NCBI GenBank assembly: GCA_963668535.1
Contig: OY764867.1
Span: 2,728,001-2,792,000 of the forward strand
Reading direction: 5' to 3'
DNA: 64,000 nucleotides
DNA from: F22 sp963668535
Lineage (GTDB): Bacteria > Bacteroidota > Bacteroidia > Bacteroidales > Bacteroidaceae
The position numbers were made by a program, and so were the translations under genes. How positions within the stretch are numbered: position 1 is the stretch's first letter; each line of letters opens with the position of its first letter. The notes below the pieces were generated by a model that ran no database searches, was not told where the DNA came from, and worked only from the letters and a program-made list of their open reading frames with translations. Below are positions 16,106 through 24,505 of the stretch, one piece after another.

Positions 16106-17314
16106 CTAGTTGTTTCCAAAGCCGCGGCCCATGCCCGACTTGCGTCGGCCTTGACCACAACCTCTACCTTTGCCTGCACCGTCGTTGCAGCCGCGTCCGC
16201 GTCCCTGGCCTAAACCTCTGCCGAGGCCTCTACCTTGACCGCGTCCTTGACCAGATGCATCGCTTGTACAACAACCGCCTAAGCCACGGCCTTGGCCTTG
16301 ACCCATACCTTGTGTTGTGCCTGCTTGTGCAGGACCTGTTTTGTCTCTGTTAGGCATACTTGTAGTGTTTTTTAGTTCAATCGTTTCTTTCTCTTGAGTA
16401 TCTTTTTTATTTGCAGATACTGTGTGAGCATCTTTCTCTACATTCTTTTTACCGATAGTGAGAATCTTCTCTAGGGCTTCTTGTAGGGCGAGAGCACATG
16501 CCGAATCGGGGGCGTACTCTGAGATGCTTTGTTTAGCAAGCATGGCTTCGACCATTCGCTTGTCAAAGGGCACCTTGGCTACTACAGGAATATCTTGCTT
16601 ATGACACCAATCTTCTATTTGATTGGTACATGTTTCATCCAAATCGTATTTATTGATGACGACAGCTCGCTTGCTACAAAATTCTTGAGCTAGCTGAGCC
16701 ACTCGTTTCAAGTCTTCTATACCAGACCGTGTGGGTTCGGTGCACATGACAATCATATCGACACCTGTTATGGTAGAGATAACTGGGCATCCGATACCTG
16801 GAGGGCCGTCCATAATCATGTGGTCGTAGTGCTTATCGCGCATGATTTCATCGGCACGAGTACGAAGTTCGTTGATGAGTTTACCAGAGTTTTCTTCGCC
16901 TGGATAAAGGCGTGCACGAGCCATATATCCGAAACGGAAGGGACCGTAGTACATACTGCTTTCGTGGTCGTGGTGCATAGAAATGGCTCCAACTGGGCAC
17001 ACTCGACTACACAGTTCGCAACCTTCGCATGCAATCTCGTCGACACGCACCATATTATCGATCAAAGATAAGGCGTTGTAGTGACAGTGGTCTACACACT
17101 GTCCACAGGCAATACATGCTTCTGGATCAATCACTGGATGTTCACCAGAAACATAGCTGCCTCGTTCCTCAACTTGTTGGTCAAATAGGAGATATAAGTT
17201 GGCCGCATCGACATCGCAGTCGATCGCAAAGGTCGATTGGCTTTGGGCGATAAAATCGGCCGTAATACTTGATTTTCCTGTACCTCCTTTTCCACTGATA
17301 ACGGCTATTTTCAT
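16106..17314 (-). CDS. MinD-type ATPase with inserted ferredoxin domain and DUF5320-like tail
   Basis: The first 290 residues form a P-loop ATPase of the MinD/Mrp type (deviant Walker A GKGGTGKSS, residues 9-17) with an inserted two-[4Fe-4S] ferredoxin domain (CIACGQCVDHC and CEGCELCSRVC). Residues 320-402 are a Gly/Arg/Gln-rich tail that begins MPNRDKTGP and repeats GxGRG, the signature of small DUF5320 proteins usually encoded separately. The tail carries four Cys. The start overlaps the stop of the sister ATPase by 4 bases. With the NifX-like and DUF134 genes it makes a four-gene unit of the sort found in strict anaerobes and presumed to handle Fe-S clusters or metals; the substrate is unknown. 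Confidence 0.85.
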   Translation of the reverse strand: MKIAVISGKGGTGKSSITADFIAQSQSTFAIDCDVDAANLYLLFDQQVEERGSYVSGEHPVIDPEACIACGQCVDHCHYNALSLIDNMVRVDEIACEGCELCSRVCPVGAISMHHDHESSMYYGPFRFGYMARARLYPGEENSGKLINELRTRADEIMRDKHYDHMIMDGPPGIGCPVISTITGVDMIVMCTEPTRSGIEDLKRVAQLAQEFCSKRAVVINKYDLDETCTNQIEDWCHKQDIPVVAKVPFDKRMVEAMLAKQSISEYAPDSACALALQEALEKILTIGKKNVEKDAHTVSANKKDTQEKETIELKNTTSMPNRDKTGPAQAGTTQGMGQGQGRGLGGCCTSDASGQGRGQGRGLGRGLGQGRGRGCNDGAGKGRGCGQGRRKSGMGRGFGNN

Positions 17315-18204
17315 AAGGCTTTATCTTTAGTGTGTTGTTGATTGGCTTCTATAAGTCGGATATGTTCCAAAATCTGTTCAAAGTAGATGCGGTAGTCAGG
17401 TAGTTCGTCGACAACGAGCTGACCACCAGCATAGCATGAGGCTATCTCACGTGAGAAGGGGATACGGGCAATGACATCAACACCTCTATCTGCAAGGACT
17501 TCTTCCATTTGATTATCCCCCATATCGACACGATTGATGACTACACAATATGGTTTGCCTAGACTGTCAAGAGTATCCATGGCTTGAATCAAATCGCTCA
17601 ATCCAAACGGGGTGGGTTCGGTCACCAAAATGACGAGGTCGGATTTGGCGGTCGTTTGAATAAATGGGCATGAGGTGCCTGGAGGAGAATCAAGGAGATA
17701 GTAATCGGCTGGATATTCCTTTTCGGCAAATGCCACTGTATCGTGAATTACAGGAACTCCCGAACTGGTATTGACGGCCATGCGGCCTTCGATAAGTATA
17801 GAGCCATCGGTAGTTTCCTTGGCAGTCACTTGTCCTATTTCCAAGTTGGACGCACTAATGGCACCGTGTGGACAAGCAACCATGCAGGCGGTACAGCCGT
17901 GGCATAGATCGGGAAGCATCTTGGTCATATGTGCTGATGGCACACAGAGCATAGCGTTGTAGTGGCAGTATTCGACACATTTACCACAGAAGCGGCATTT
18001 GTCAAGGTCGATAACTGGACGAAAATCGGTGACAATATGACTTTGACGATCGGTCGTTTCCAAAAAGACGTGACTATTGGGAACTTCTACATCGCAATCG
18101 ACCAACACCACAGATGGGGTGTGTTGGTGCATCAGGCGGAAGAGGTTGGTGGAGACGAAGGTCTTACCGGTGCCGCCTTTTCCACTGGCAATACTAATTT
18201 TCAT
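17311..18204 (-). CDS. MinD-type ATPase with inserted ferredoxin domain
   Basis: The product (297 residues from MKISIASGKGGTGKTF) is a second, diverged copy of the neighbouring ATPase, without the C-terminal tail. It has the deviant Walker A, the ferredoxin insert (CRFCGKCVEYC, CHGCTACMVAC) and the switch II segment LLDSPPGTSC. The open frame extends 24 residues upstream, but those overlap the NifX-like gene and precede the conserved first strand, so the internal Met is preferred. The two ATPases probably form a heterodimer (inference from tandem placement). Confidence 0.85.
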   Translation of the reverse strand: MKISIASGKGGTGKTFVSTNLFRLMHQHTPSVVLVDCDVEVPNSHVFLETTDRQSHIVTDFRPVIDLDKCRFCGKCVEYCHYNAMLCVPSAHMTKMLPDLCHGCTACMVACPHGAISASNLEIGQVTAKETTDGSILIEGRMAVNTSSGVPVIHDTVAFAEKEYPADYYLLDSPPGTSCPFIQTTAKSDLVILVTEPTPFGLSDLIQAMDTLDSLGKPYCVVINRVDMGDNQMEEVLADRGVDVIARIPFSREIASCYAGGQLVVDELPDYRIYFEQILEHIRLIEANQQHTKDKAL

Positions 18205-18214
18205 AATGATGTAT

Positions 18215-18538
18215 TTACTTTTTTCTGTCTTGAAGCATTTCGATGATATGGCCAACGGTTTCGCCTTCTTGTACAACGATCATTTGGATGCCGAGTTCAT
18301 CTAGAAGGGGCTTTACTTTTGCACCAAAAACGCAGGCAAAGATTTTTTCAACACCTAAGTTGGCTAGACGATTGACAGCTCCTGTACCAGCACCATGTTG
18401 TTGAGTGCCCACTTGATTTTGCAACCAGTCTACTTGACCTGTTTCTGTATCGTATAGGGCAAAATATGCTGCACGACCAAAACGGGCATCTACATGGCTA
18501 TTCATTTCTTTCTCTTGACTTGTAATAACGACTTTCAT
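18215..18538 (-). CDS. NifX/NifB-like iron-molybdenum cofactor family protein
   Basis: The 107 residues match the dinitrogenase iron-molybdenum cofactor biosynthesis family (PF02579): VDARFGRAAYFALYDT near the N-terminus, the central HGAGTGAVNRLANLGV and a C-terminal IIEMLQ. No nitrogenase genes are present. In this context such proteins accompany MinD/ferredoxin ATPases in many anaerobes, perhaps as a metal-cluster carrier. It lies 10 bases before the MinD-type ATPase and 34 bases after the DUF134 gene. Confidence 0.85.
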   Translation of the reverse strand: MKVVITSQEKEMNSHVDARFGRAAYFALYDTETGQVDWLQNQVGTQQHGAGTGAVNRLANLGVEKIFACVFGAKVKPLLDELGIQMIVVQEGETVGHIIEMLQDRKK

Positions 18539-18572
18539 TGTTGTATTATTTGTTTATAAATGTACGTAGTAT

Positions 18573-19040
18573 CTATTCCTCGGTCATGAGGTTATCGGGG
18601 TTGTGATAGACGATTATTTCTGTTTTACCACATAGTGGACATTCCATTGAGGACGTAGTGTCTGTTGCATTTTGTGGGATATTAAACACGCTGCGGCATG
18701 AAGTACATTGATACCATTCGGTTTCATAATGTACGTTACCTCCCTCAAATTTGATAGGACGTCCCTCTATAAAGGCTTGAGCCACCTTTTGGCGTGCTCG
18801 TTGATAAATACGGGTAAGGGTAGGACGCGACACATGCATCAATTCGGCGGCATCTGTCTGGTTGTTACCTTCGTAGTCCAATAAGCGGATGGATTCATAT
18901 TCTTCAAAAAGGAGCATGATATGCTCTTGCATCCGACCGCTGTGGTGCCCGCCGCGATGTCTTCTTGGGCCACAAGGTCTAAAGCCCGACACCGTAGGGG
19001 CACCAGCTATTTTGCGTATCTTTTGGGGTCTTCCTACCAT
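18573..19040 (-). CDS. DUF134 HTH regulator with C-terminal zinc ribbon
   Basis: The N-terminus (GRPQKIRKIAGAP...FRPCG) and the HTH (DYEGNNQTDAAELMHVSRPTLTRIY, about residues 55-80) are characteristic of DUF134 proteins (PF02001). The C-terminal 50 residues add two CxxC pairs (CTSC, CPLC), a zinc-ribbon-like extension. A TAACTTTG box on the minus strand (19061-19068) is its likely promoter. Being first in the unit with NifX-like and MinD-like genes, it is the likely regulator of that unit. Confidence 0.85.
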   Translation of the reverse strand: MVGRPQKIRKIAGAPTVSGFRPCGPRRHRGGHHSGRMQEHIMLLFEEYESIRLLDYEGNNQTDAAELMHVSRPTLTRIYQRARQKVAQAFIEGRPIKFEGGNVHYETEWYQCTSCRSVFNIPQNATDTTSSMECPLCGKTEIIVYHNPDNLMTEE

Positions 19041-19060
19041 AGTTTTCTTCTTTTATGATG

Positions 19061-19068
19061 CAAAGTTA
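19061..19068 (-). promoter_or_regulatory. Promoter box of the DUF134 operon
   Basis: TAACTTTG on the minus strand, 21 bases before the start codon, matches TAnnTTTG. Confidence 0.45.
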
Positions 19069-19134
19069 TGAACTATTGTTCAATATTCAAAACGAAATAG
19101 AAGAAAAAAACATAGGGGTCTTTTCATTTTTATG

Positions 19135-19142
19135 TATCTTTG
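19135..19142 (+). promoter_or_regulatory. Promoter box of the cupin gene
   Basis: TATCTTTG matches TAnnTTTG, 47 bases before the ATG. No obvious -33 TTG. Confidence 0.4.
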
Positions 19143-19188
19143 CACTAATAAAGAGTGGTTAAACATGTAGATACATAATAAAAGACTA

Positions 19189-19524
19189 ATGATGATACAT
19201 AGAAATATTGGAGATATAGATGCCGTGCCTACTTCGCACGGAGCAGGCATGAAGAAGGTGCTTATAGCTAAGCACGAGACTCCCTCGAATATTACGCAGA
19301 TAGCCTATACAACTGTAGATAAGGGAGAGCATATCCTAGGCCATACCCATACGGATATGGAGGAACACTTTTTTATTGAGAAAGGAAGTGGATGTATCGT
19401 ACTGAATGGGGTAGAGTATCCCATGCATGATGGAGATTATTTTTATGTTCCTGCTGGAATGAAGCACGAACTATGCATTGGGGATACTCCAGTAAAAATG
19501 ATGACGATAGGGGTATTGGTCTAA
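19189..19524 (+). CDS. Small cupin-domain protein
   Basis: Single cupin barrel of 111 residues. Cupin motif 1 is seen as GEHILGHTHTDMEEHFFIEKG (metal ligands His52, His54, Glu58/59 and His60 region) and motif 2 as GDYFYVPAGMKHEL. It could be a metal-dependent enzyme or ligand-binding protein; nothing in the neighbourhood tells which. Single-gene unit, convergent with a GNAT gene after 16 bases. Confidence 0.8.
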   Translation: MMIHRNIGDIDAVPTSHGAGMKKVLIAKHETPSNITQIAYTTVDKGEHILGHTHTDMEEHFFIEKGSGCIVLNGVEYPMHDGDYFYVPAGMKHELCIGDTPVKMMTIGVLV

Positions 19525-19540
19525 AAAGTATGTGGTAGAA

Positions 19541-20089
19541 TTAATGATTTTCTTCTATATCTGAATAGAGTAGACTATATATTTCTAAATCGATAAAACG
19601 GTCGTTGGGATAGTATTCCGCTTCTCGTGCTACACCTTCGAAGGTAAAGCCGAGACGTTTGGGGATGGCAGCGCTAGGATGGTTGCCTACACCACAACGT
19701 ATCTGCACGCGATTAAGATGAAGATCCTCGAAGGCGTATTCGCATAATCTCTTGGTAGAACGAGTTACAATGCCTTGTCCCTGACAAGCCGATGAAAGCC
19801 AATAGCCGATTTCGGTTTTGAGGTTGATAGGATCGGTATCCCTGAAACCAATTAGCCCAATAATCTGTTGTCCCATACGGATGGTAAAAGTGGGTTCTGG
19901 TTCACCGTCTGATGGATAGAGCGTAGCTTGGATAAAATCTTTGGTATCTTGACTCGTCACCGTAAATGGTACAAAGGGAAGCCATTCTTGAAGGTACTCT
20001 CTTTGGGTATCTATGATATTGAAAATGGCTTCAGCATCTTCGATGTGTAGTGCACGTAGTGTGATGTTGTCTGTAATTTGAAAATACAT
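19541..20089 (-). CDS. GNAT acetyltransferase, RimJ/RimL type
   Basis: The 182-residue protein begins with TDNITLRALHIEDAEAIFNII, has the CoA-binding loop region GYWLSSACQGQGIVTRSTKRL (Q/R-x-x-G-x-G/A variant) and ends with GFTFEGVAREAEYYP, the pattern of RimJ/RimL-like N-acetyltransferases (ribosomal-protein or small-molecule acetylation, also SpeG-like resistance enzymes). The true substrate cannot be given. Confidence 0.85.
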   Translation of the reverse strand: MYFQITDNITLRALHIEDAEAIFNIIDTQREYLQEWLPFVPFTVTSQDTKDFIQATLYPSDGEPEPTFTIRMGQQIIGLIGFRDTDPINLKTEIGYWLSSACQGQGIVTRSTKRLCEYAFEDLHLNRVQIRCGVGNHPSAAIPKRLGFTFEGVAREAEYYPNDRFIDLEIYSLLYSDIEENH

Positions 20090-20187
20090 ATTGATTGTTT
20101 TTTATGAGATAATCTTTTTACGGGAATAAGTTACAACAAATGTAGTGAATTTATTGAAAAATGTTTTTTGCTTCCCTGTTTTTATTT

Positions 20188-20195
20188 TACTTTTG
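20188..20195 (+). promoter_or_regulatory. Promoter box before the His/Cys membrane protein and TonB receptor
   Basis: TACTTTTG preceded by TTG with a 17-base spacer (20168-20170). Either the GTG at 20224 or the ATG at 20257 can serve as first start. Confidence 0.45.
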
Positions 20196-20256
20196 TCCCG
20201 AAGTTTTTCAAAGATGACTTTTAGTGTCGGATAAATCAGTGAAGTACAGAACCTCT

Positions 20257-20649
20257 ATGTGGACAGCTTTCACACATCATAAACAACGCACGGCATGGTG
20301 TTTTATATACATCATGTTGGCTATGTGTGTGTCTAAAGGGTTGCACTTTCATGAGGGGAATCATCTTCAACATACGCTTCATATTGAGCACGTTGATACG
20401 AAATATACGACACAGCATATTTTTCAATCGGCTGAAGAACATGCTGCTCATAAGGCGGTATTAGATCATACCTGTGAGATATGTAGTCAGTTGATCATTC
20501 TATTACAGACTCCTATTCAAGGGGTTTATTGGATCTCTCAAACACCTCTGCTCGAGAGAGTCTTATTTAATCCATTATTCATTTTTCTTAAAGCCGTAAA
20601 TACGTTTACGGTGAGGGGACCTCCGTGTTGTACTGAATACTCTTTTTGA
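20257..20649 (+). CDS. Small membrane protein with His-rich and CxxC segments
   Basis: About 130 residues: an N-terminal hydrophobic helix (AWCFIYIMLAMCVSKGLHF), a middle part rich in His (HFHEGNHLQHTLHIEH), HTCEICSQ, a second hydrophobic stretch and the C-terminal RGPPCC. Proteins of this plan (one or two membrane segments, HxC..C, ending in R-G/A-P-P) commonly precede TonB receptors for metals in Gram-negative bacteria, as in DUF2946-like proteins. The gene is 115 bases upstream of a TonB receptor with no terminator between, so a role in the same metal or metal-complex uptake is inferred. A GTG 11 codons upstream is an alternative start. Confidence 0.55.
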   Translation: MWTAFTHHKQRTAWCFIYIMLAMCVSKGLHFHEGNHLQHTLHIEHVDTKYTTQHIFQSAEEHAAHKAVLDHTCEICSQLIILLQTPIQGVYWISQTPLLERVLFNPLFIFLKAVNTFTVRGPPCCTEYSF

Positions 20650-20763
20650 GTTCCTTTTTACTATACGATCACCTTATAGGATGCCTTCACGAGTGTTTTG
20701 ACTTATGAAGACATGGCTGGTGTATGCGTATGAAATATAAAATAATTAATTCAGTACAAACAG

Positions 20764-23016
20764 ATGAAAAGAATCTATTTAATGCTGTTTATGGGCATCT
20801 TATGTGGTGCACTATATGCAGCTACTCCAATATCGCAAAATGCGAATAAACTAGCTACAATTACTGGACATATCACAGACTCTAAGGGAATGGCATTGAT
20901 TGGAGCTACCGTATATATCCCAGAGTTACAACGTGGTACAACAACTGATGTTCACGGACAATACACGTTGAAGAAGTTGCCCATGGGGCGAAACCTACAT
21001 GTACGTTACGCTTATGTAGGATATGAAACGCTGATCAAACAAGGACGCCTTACTCAGGAGGTAGTGACTTGGGATATTACTTTACATTCGTCGGTGATTC
21101 AGACCGAGGACGTAGTAATCACTGGAGGATACATCACTTCGCAACACGAAAATGCGGTAAAGATTGATATTGTGCGCCCAGATGATTTGCAGTCTACTCC
21201 CAACTTGACACAAGCTTTGGCTCAAGTGCCTGGTGTGGATATTATTTCGAAAGGAAATGGCCCTGCTAAACCTGTGATTCATGGATTATGGGGAAATAAT
21301 ATCATGGTGCTTCAAGATGGCATCAAGGTAGAGAACTACCAGTTTAGTGAAAATCACCCAATGAGTGTGGATAATACAAATCTAGGTCATGTAGAGGTCA
21401 TTAAAGGTCCGGCGTCTTTATTGTATGGTTCGGATGCAATCGGTGGGGTTATTAATTTTGTGGCTGCACCTCTAGCTCCTGTTGGAACAGTACAAGGCAG
21501 AGTGACTGCACAGGCCTTTAGTGCAACGAAAGGGTGGAATACTTTGGCGGAAATCAATACGACACAAGGAAATGTCTCTGGTGGATTGAGTGTGAAGCGT
21601 AATCAGCATGAAGATTATCGCCAGGGAAATGGTAAGGATGCTAAAAATACGCGTTTCAACCAGTTGAATATGAAGGGTTATCTTTCCTATGCATTGCCTA
21701 TTGGGATCTTTAAATTGACTGCGGAGCAGTATGATCAACAGTTGGGCATGTGTGTCGGTGCGGCCCAAAAGTTGGTAACATACAATAGTCACCATAACGA
21801 TGTGTGGTATCAAGATCTTCGTAGACGTGTGGTAACGAGTCAAAACACATTGTATTTGGGACGTGTAAAATGGAATGTCAAAGGGGCGTTTCAAGAATCG
21901 AATCGTCAATTGCAAACAAATGGGGTCAATCCGGAAATTGAGATGAAGCTTAGAACATATACTCTCGATTCAAAATGGAATGTGCCTGTATGCGATCAAT
22001 CTAGTTTTATATTTGGTGCGCAAGGTATGTGGCAAAATAATAAGAATCTTCATGATAGAAATACAACCTTATTGCCCAATGCAGATATTAACAGCTTTGG
22101 GCTTGTAGGATTGTATCAAACAAAGATGGGGGCTCGTTGGAATATGCAAGGAGGATTGCGTTATGATTGGTATCACGTGGATACTGAGGCGGTGGGCCAA
22201 GCTAATGATGCGGCATATAGACCAGCGTTGAACAGACGATACCATAATCTATCTGGTGATATTAGTGCCAACTATCGTCCTGATGAGCATTGGACATTGC
22301 GCTTGAATGTGGCACGTGCCTTCAGAGTTCCGAATCTAAGTGAATTGACTTCGAATGGTAGTCACGGCGCACGTATCGAATTGGGGAATGCTGATTTGGA
22401 AACACAAGATGCAACAAATGTTGATGTGAGTGCACACTATCATTCACGATTGGTTACTTTTGATGTGGCAGCTTTTTATAATAATATCAAGCACTACATT
22501 TATGTGCAATCTACGGGTAACTTCAGTGAATCGGGAAGTCCCATCTATCAATATCAACAAAATGATGCACGATTGTATGGTGGCGAAGCTGGATTGCATG
22601 TGCACCCTAGCATGATTCCTTGGTTGCACGTTAAATCGACTTATTCCTATGTTGTGGGTAAACAAAAGGGTGGGGAATATTTGCCATTTATTCCTGCACA
22701 AAAGATACGTAGTGAAGTGCGAGCTGACCTGCCATCAACTGGATTTTTCAAGAACAATCAGATCAGTATCAATAACCTAGCTGCTTTGCGCCAAGACAAA
22801 CCAAATGTATTTGAAACAGAAACTCCAGGGTATGCGATTTGGGGGATGAAGGCATCAACTAAAATGCATATAGAGAGACAACCGATTGAGCTTAGTCTTT
22901 CTGCAGATAATCTGCTAGATAAGACTTATTTCGATCATCTCTCTACATTGAAGCCTATGAATATTTATAATCCTGGCCGTTCGGTCATGCTAAGTATTAC
23001 GGTGCCTTTTGAATAA
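20764..23016 (+). CDS. TonB-dependent outer-membrane receptor
   Basis: The 750-residue product has a signal peptide, a carboxypeptidase-regulatory-like domain (residues about 30-115: ITGHITDSKGMALIGATVYIP), a plug domain (VEVIKGPASLLYGSDAIGGVINF) and a 22-strand-type barrel ending in NLLDKTYFDHLSTLKPMNIYNPGR with a terminal aromatic-hydrophobic strand. It imports a substrate across the outer membrane at the expense of TonB energy. It has no SusD partner, which speaks against a glycan and for a metal, haem or vitamin. The upstream His/Cys membrane protein hints at metal. No cobalamin riboswitch is seen before it. Confidence 0.92.
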   Translation: MKRIYLMLFMGILCGALYAATPISQNANKLATITGHITDSKGMALIGATVYIPELQRGTTTDVHGQYTLKKLPMGRNLHVRYAYVGYETLIKQGRLTQEVVTWDITLHSSVIQTEDVVITGGYITSQHENAVKIDIVRPDDLQSTPNLTQALAQVPGVDIISKGNGPAKPVIHGLWGNNIMVLQDGIKVENYQFSENHPMSVDNTNLGHVEVIKGPASLLYGSDAIGGVINFVAAPLAPVGTVQGRVTAQAFSATKGWNTLAEINTTQGNVSGGLSVKRNQHEDYRQGNGKDAKNTRFNQLNMKGYLSYALPIGIFKLTAEQYDQQLGMCVGAAQKLVTYNSHHNDVWYQDLRRRVVTSQNTLYLGRVKWNVKGAFQESNRQLQTNGVNPEIEMKLRTYTLDSKWNVPVCDQSSFIFGAQGMWQNNKNLHDRNTTLLPNADINSFGLVGLYQTKMGARWNMQGGLRYDWYHVDTEAVGQANDAAYRPALNRRYHNLSGDISANYRPDEHWTLRLNVARAFRVPNLSELTSNGSHGARIELGNADLETQDATNVDVSAHYHSRLVTFDVAAFYNNIKHYIYVQSTGNFSESGSPIYQYQQNDARLYGGEAGLHVHPSMIPWLHVKSTYSYVVGKQKGGEYLPFIPAQKIRSEVRADLPSTGFFKNNQISINNLAALRQDKPNVFETETPGYAIWGMKASTKMHIERQPIELSLSADNLLDKTYFDHLSTLKPMNIYNPGRSVMLSITVPFE

Positions 23017-24349
23017 AGGCTTGGATCCACTTCTCGAAAGCTTCAACAAGGTCTTTATGATAAGTGAAGCTTTCGCGGAAGCCCCAACCATGACCACCTG
23101 TGGGGAAGTGGTGAATCTCTGATGATACACCGTGAGCTTGTAGCGCTTTATCGTAATTGATGCTATTTATTGGTGGCACGAGGTCGTCGTCATCTGAATA
23201 GAAGATGAGTGCGGGTGGAGTGTCTTGGGTTACTTGCTTCTCATTACTGTATTGGTCAACAAGTGCTGAACTTGGGTGAGTGCCTAATAGATTGATACGA
23301 GATCCTTGGTGGGTCATATCGCCCATAGTGATGACGGGATATAAGAGGACCTGAAAATCAGGGCGAGTCATATCGGTATAATGTGTGGCTAGTGTCGAGG
23401 CTAAATGGCCTCCTGCACTGGCGCCCATTATACCGATTTTTTTGGAGTCTATTCCCCATGCCTTTGCGTGGGTACGCATGTAGCGGATGGCAGCGTGTCC
23501 ATCTCCTATTGGTACCTCCCTGTTGCCTTCGGGTAGGCGATAATCGAGCACGGCGTAGGTAATACCTTGCTTATTCATCCAAGCGCCCATATCCAGCCCC
23601 TCGTGCATCATTGCCAAACCAAAATAGCCTCCTCCTGGACACATGATAAGTGCGATGTCTTTGGGGTGTTTGGGATGAAAGATATATAGGCGTGGGGTGC
23701 GTACACGTGACTTGAACCCATCTTTGGAACAGCTTTCTTGGTACACAAGAGTTTGTGCGACGGTGCGAGGAAGATCTACTATATCAATATGGCTAGTATA
23801 TTGGTTTCGAAAGGCGGTAGCGATAGATTCTTCTTGAGGATACATGGACAATATCCATGCTTTCCCTATGGTATGTACCTCGGTAGCAGTACATATATAG
23901 TCGTGATGTCCACCTAAAAAATCGGGTGATACGGTTGGACCGAAAGCCAATAATTCGTGCTCTCCTTTACCGACGGCGAACTGTATCCCCTGCTTATTAC
24001 TAGCTATCTGTATGTAGAAGGGGTACTTCGCACCCTTTTTGACGGCAAGAGTATCTATATGCATCTGTTTATCGTCTTGTAGATGATGTTGAAGAAGTAG
24101 AAGATGTGTCCCTTTTTTGATGCATTCTATTCGGGTATTGTCTTGCCCAGTAAGCGCTATACCAATAACGGGTGGATTGATCTTTGGAGCTGGCAATAAA
24201 GCTTGCACAAAATAGTATGGATAGGACATGACAATTTTTGTGTGAGATGGTAATTGATTCGTTGAGTTTGATGCTTCAACTTTGTTCGGGCAAAGTAAAC
24301 TGCCTAAGATGGCCAAACCCAAGAGGGCGACACGTACGGGTGTTTTCAT
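22997..24349 (-). CDS. Secreted alpha/beta hydrolase (esterase/deacetylase-like)
   Basis: An N-terminal signal peptide (VALLGLAILGSLLCPNKVEA) directs it to the periplasm or beyond. Residues about 30-200 form an extra domain that I cannot assign. The C-terminal half is an alpha/beta hydrolase of the BD-FAE/acetyl-esterase type: oxyanion segment MCPGGGYFGLA, nucleophile GASAGGH, acid in SDDDDLVPP and His in GGHGWGF. Such enzymes usually deacetylate or de-esterify plant or host glycans. Its 3' end overlaps the TonB receptor's by 20 bases in convergent orientation. TACTTTTG (minus, 24374-24381) is the likely promoter box. Confidence 0.8.
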   Translation of the reverse strand: MKTPVRVALLGLAILGSLLCPNKVEASNSTNQLPSHTKIVMSYPYYFVQALLPAPKINPPVIGIALTGQDNTRIECIKKGTHLLLLQHHLQDDKQMHIDTLAVKKGAKYPFYIQIASNKQGIQFAVGKGEHELLAFGPTVSPDFLGGHHDYICTATEVHTIGKAWILSMYPQEESIATAFRNQYTSHIDIVDLPRTVAQTLVYQESCSKDGFKSRVRTPRLYIFHPKHPKDIALIMCPGGGYFGLAMMHEGLDMGAWMNKQGITYAVLDYRLPEGNREVPIGDGHAAIRYMRTHAKAWGIDSKKIGIMGASAGGHLASTLATHYTDMTRPDFQVLLYPVITMGDMTHQGSRINLLGTHPSSALVDQYSNEKQVTQDTPPALIFYSDDDDLVPPINSINYDKALQAHGVSSEIHHFPTGGHGWGFRESFTYHKDLVEAFEKWIQAFIQKAP

Positions 24350-24373
24350 ATAATATTTTATTGGTTATGTGTA

Positions 24374-24381
24374 CAAAAGTA
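24374..24381 (-). promoter_or_regulatory. Promoter box of the secreted hydrolase
   Basis: TACTTTTG on the minus strand, 25 bases before the start codon, fits TAnnTTTG. Confidence 0.45.
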
Positions 24382-24445
24382 CAATTATCTGGTGAATAGC
24401 AAGGGCTTGTATGTCGTGAATATGGGATATATTTGTCTAGAAAAT

Positions 24446-24485
24446 AAAAAACAGCATGTTTTCAATAATGAAACATGCTGTTTTT
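24446..24485 (-). terminator. Terminator of trmD
   Basis: Stem AAAAACAGCATGTTT paired with AAACATGCTGTTTTT around a 9-base loop, followed by U-rich sequence on the minus strand. Confidence 0.8.
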
Positions 24486-24505
24486 ATATGGTTGATTGTA
24501 TCTTG

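Noticed and set aside
16120..16340. GC-rich repeated stretch that could be read as a repeat array
   Set aside because: It encodes the GxGRG tail of the ATPase in frame; spacing is irregular and there are no spacers, so it is not a CRISPR array.
18215..18538. Nitrogen-fixation gene
   Set aside because: The NifX-like family is broad and no nif genes are nearby; the context is the MinD/ferredoxin unit.
20224..20256. GTG start for the His/Cys membrane protein
   Set aside because: Possible, but the ATG at 20257 gives a normal N-terminus; noted only as an alternative.
21472..21915. 147-codon minus-strand frame within the TonB receptor
   Set aside because: Antisense shadow of a clear receptor barrel; no start context or family.
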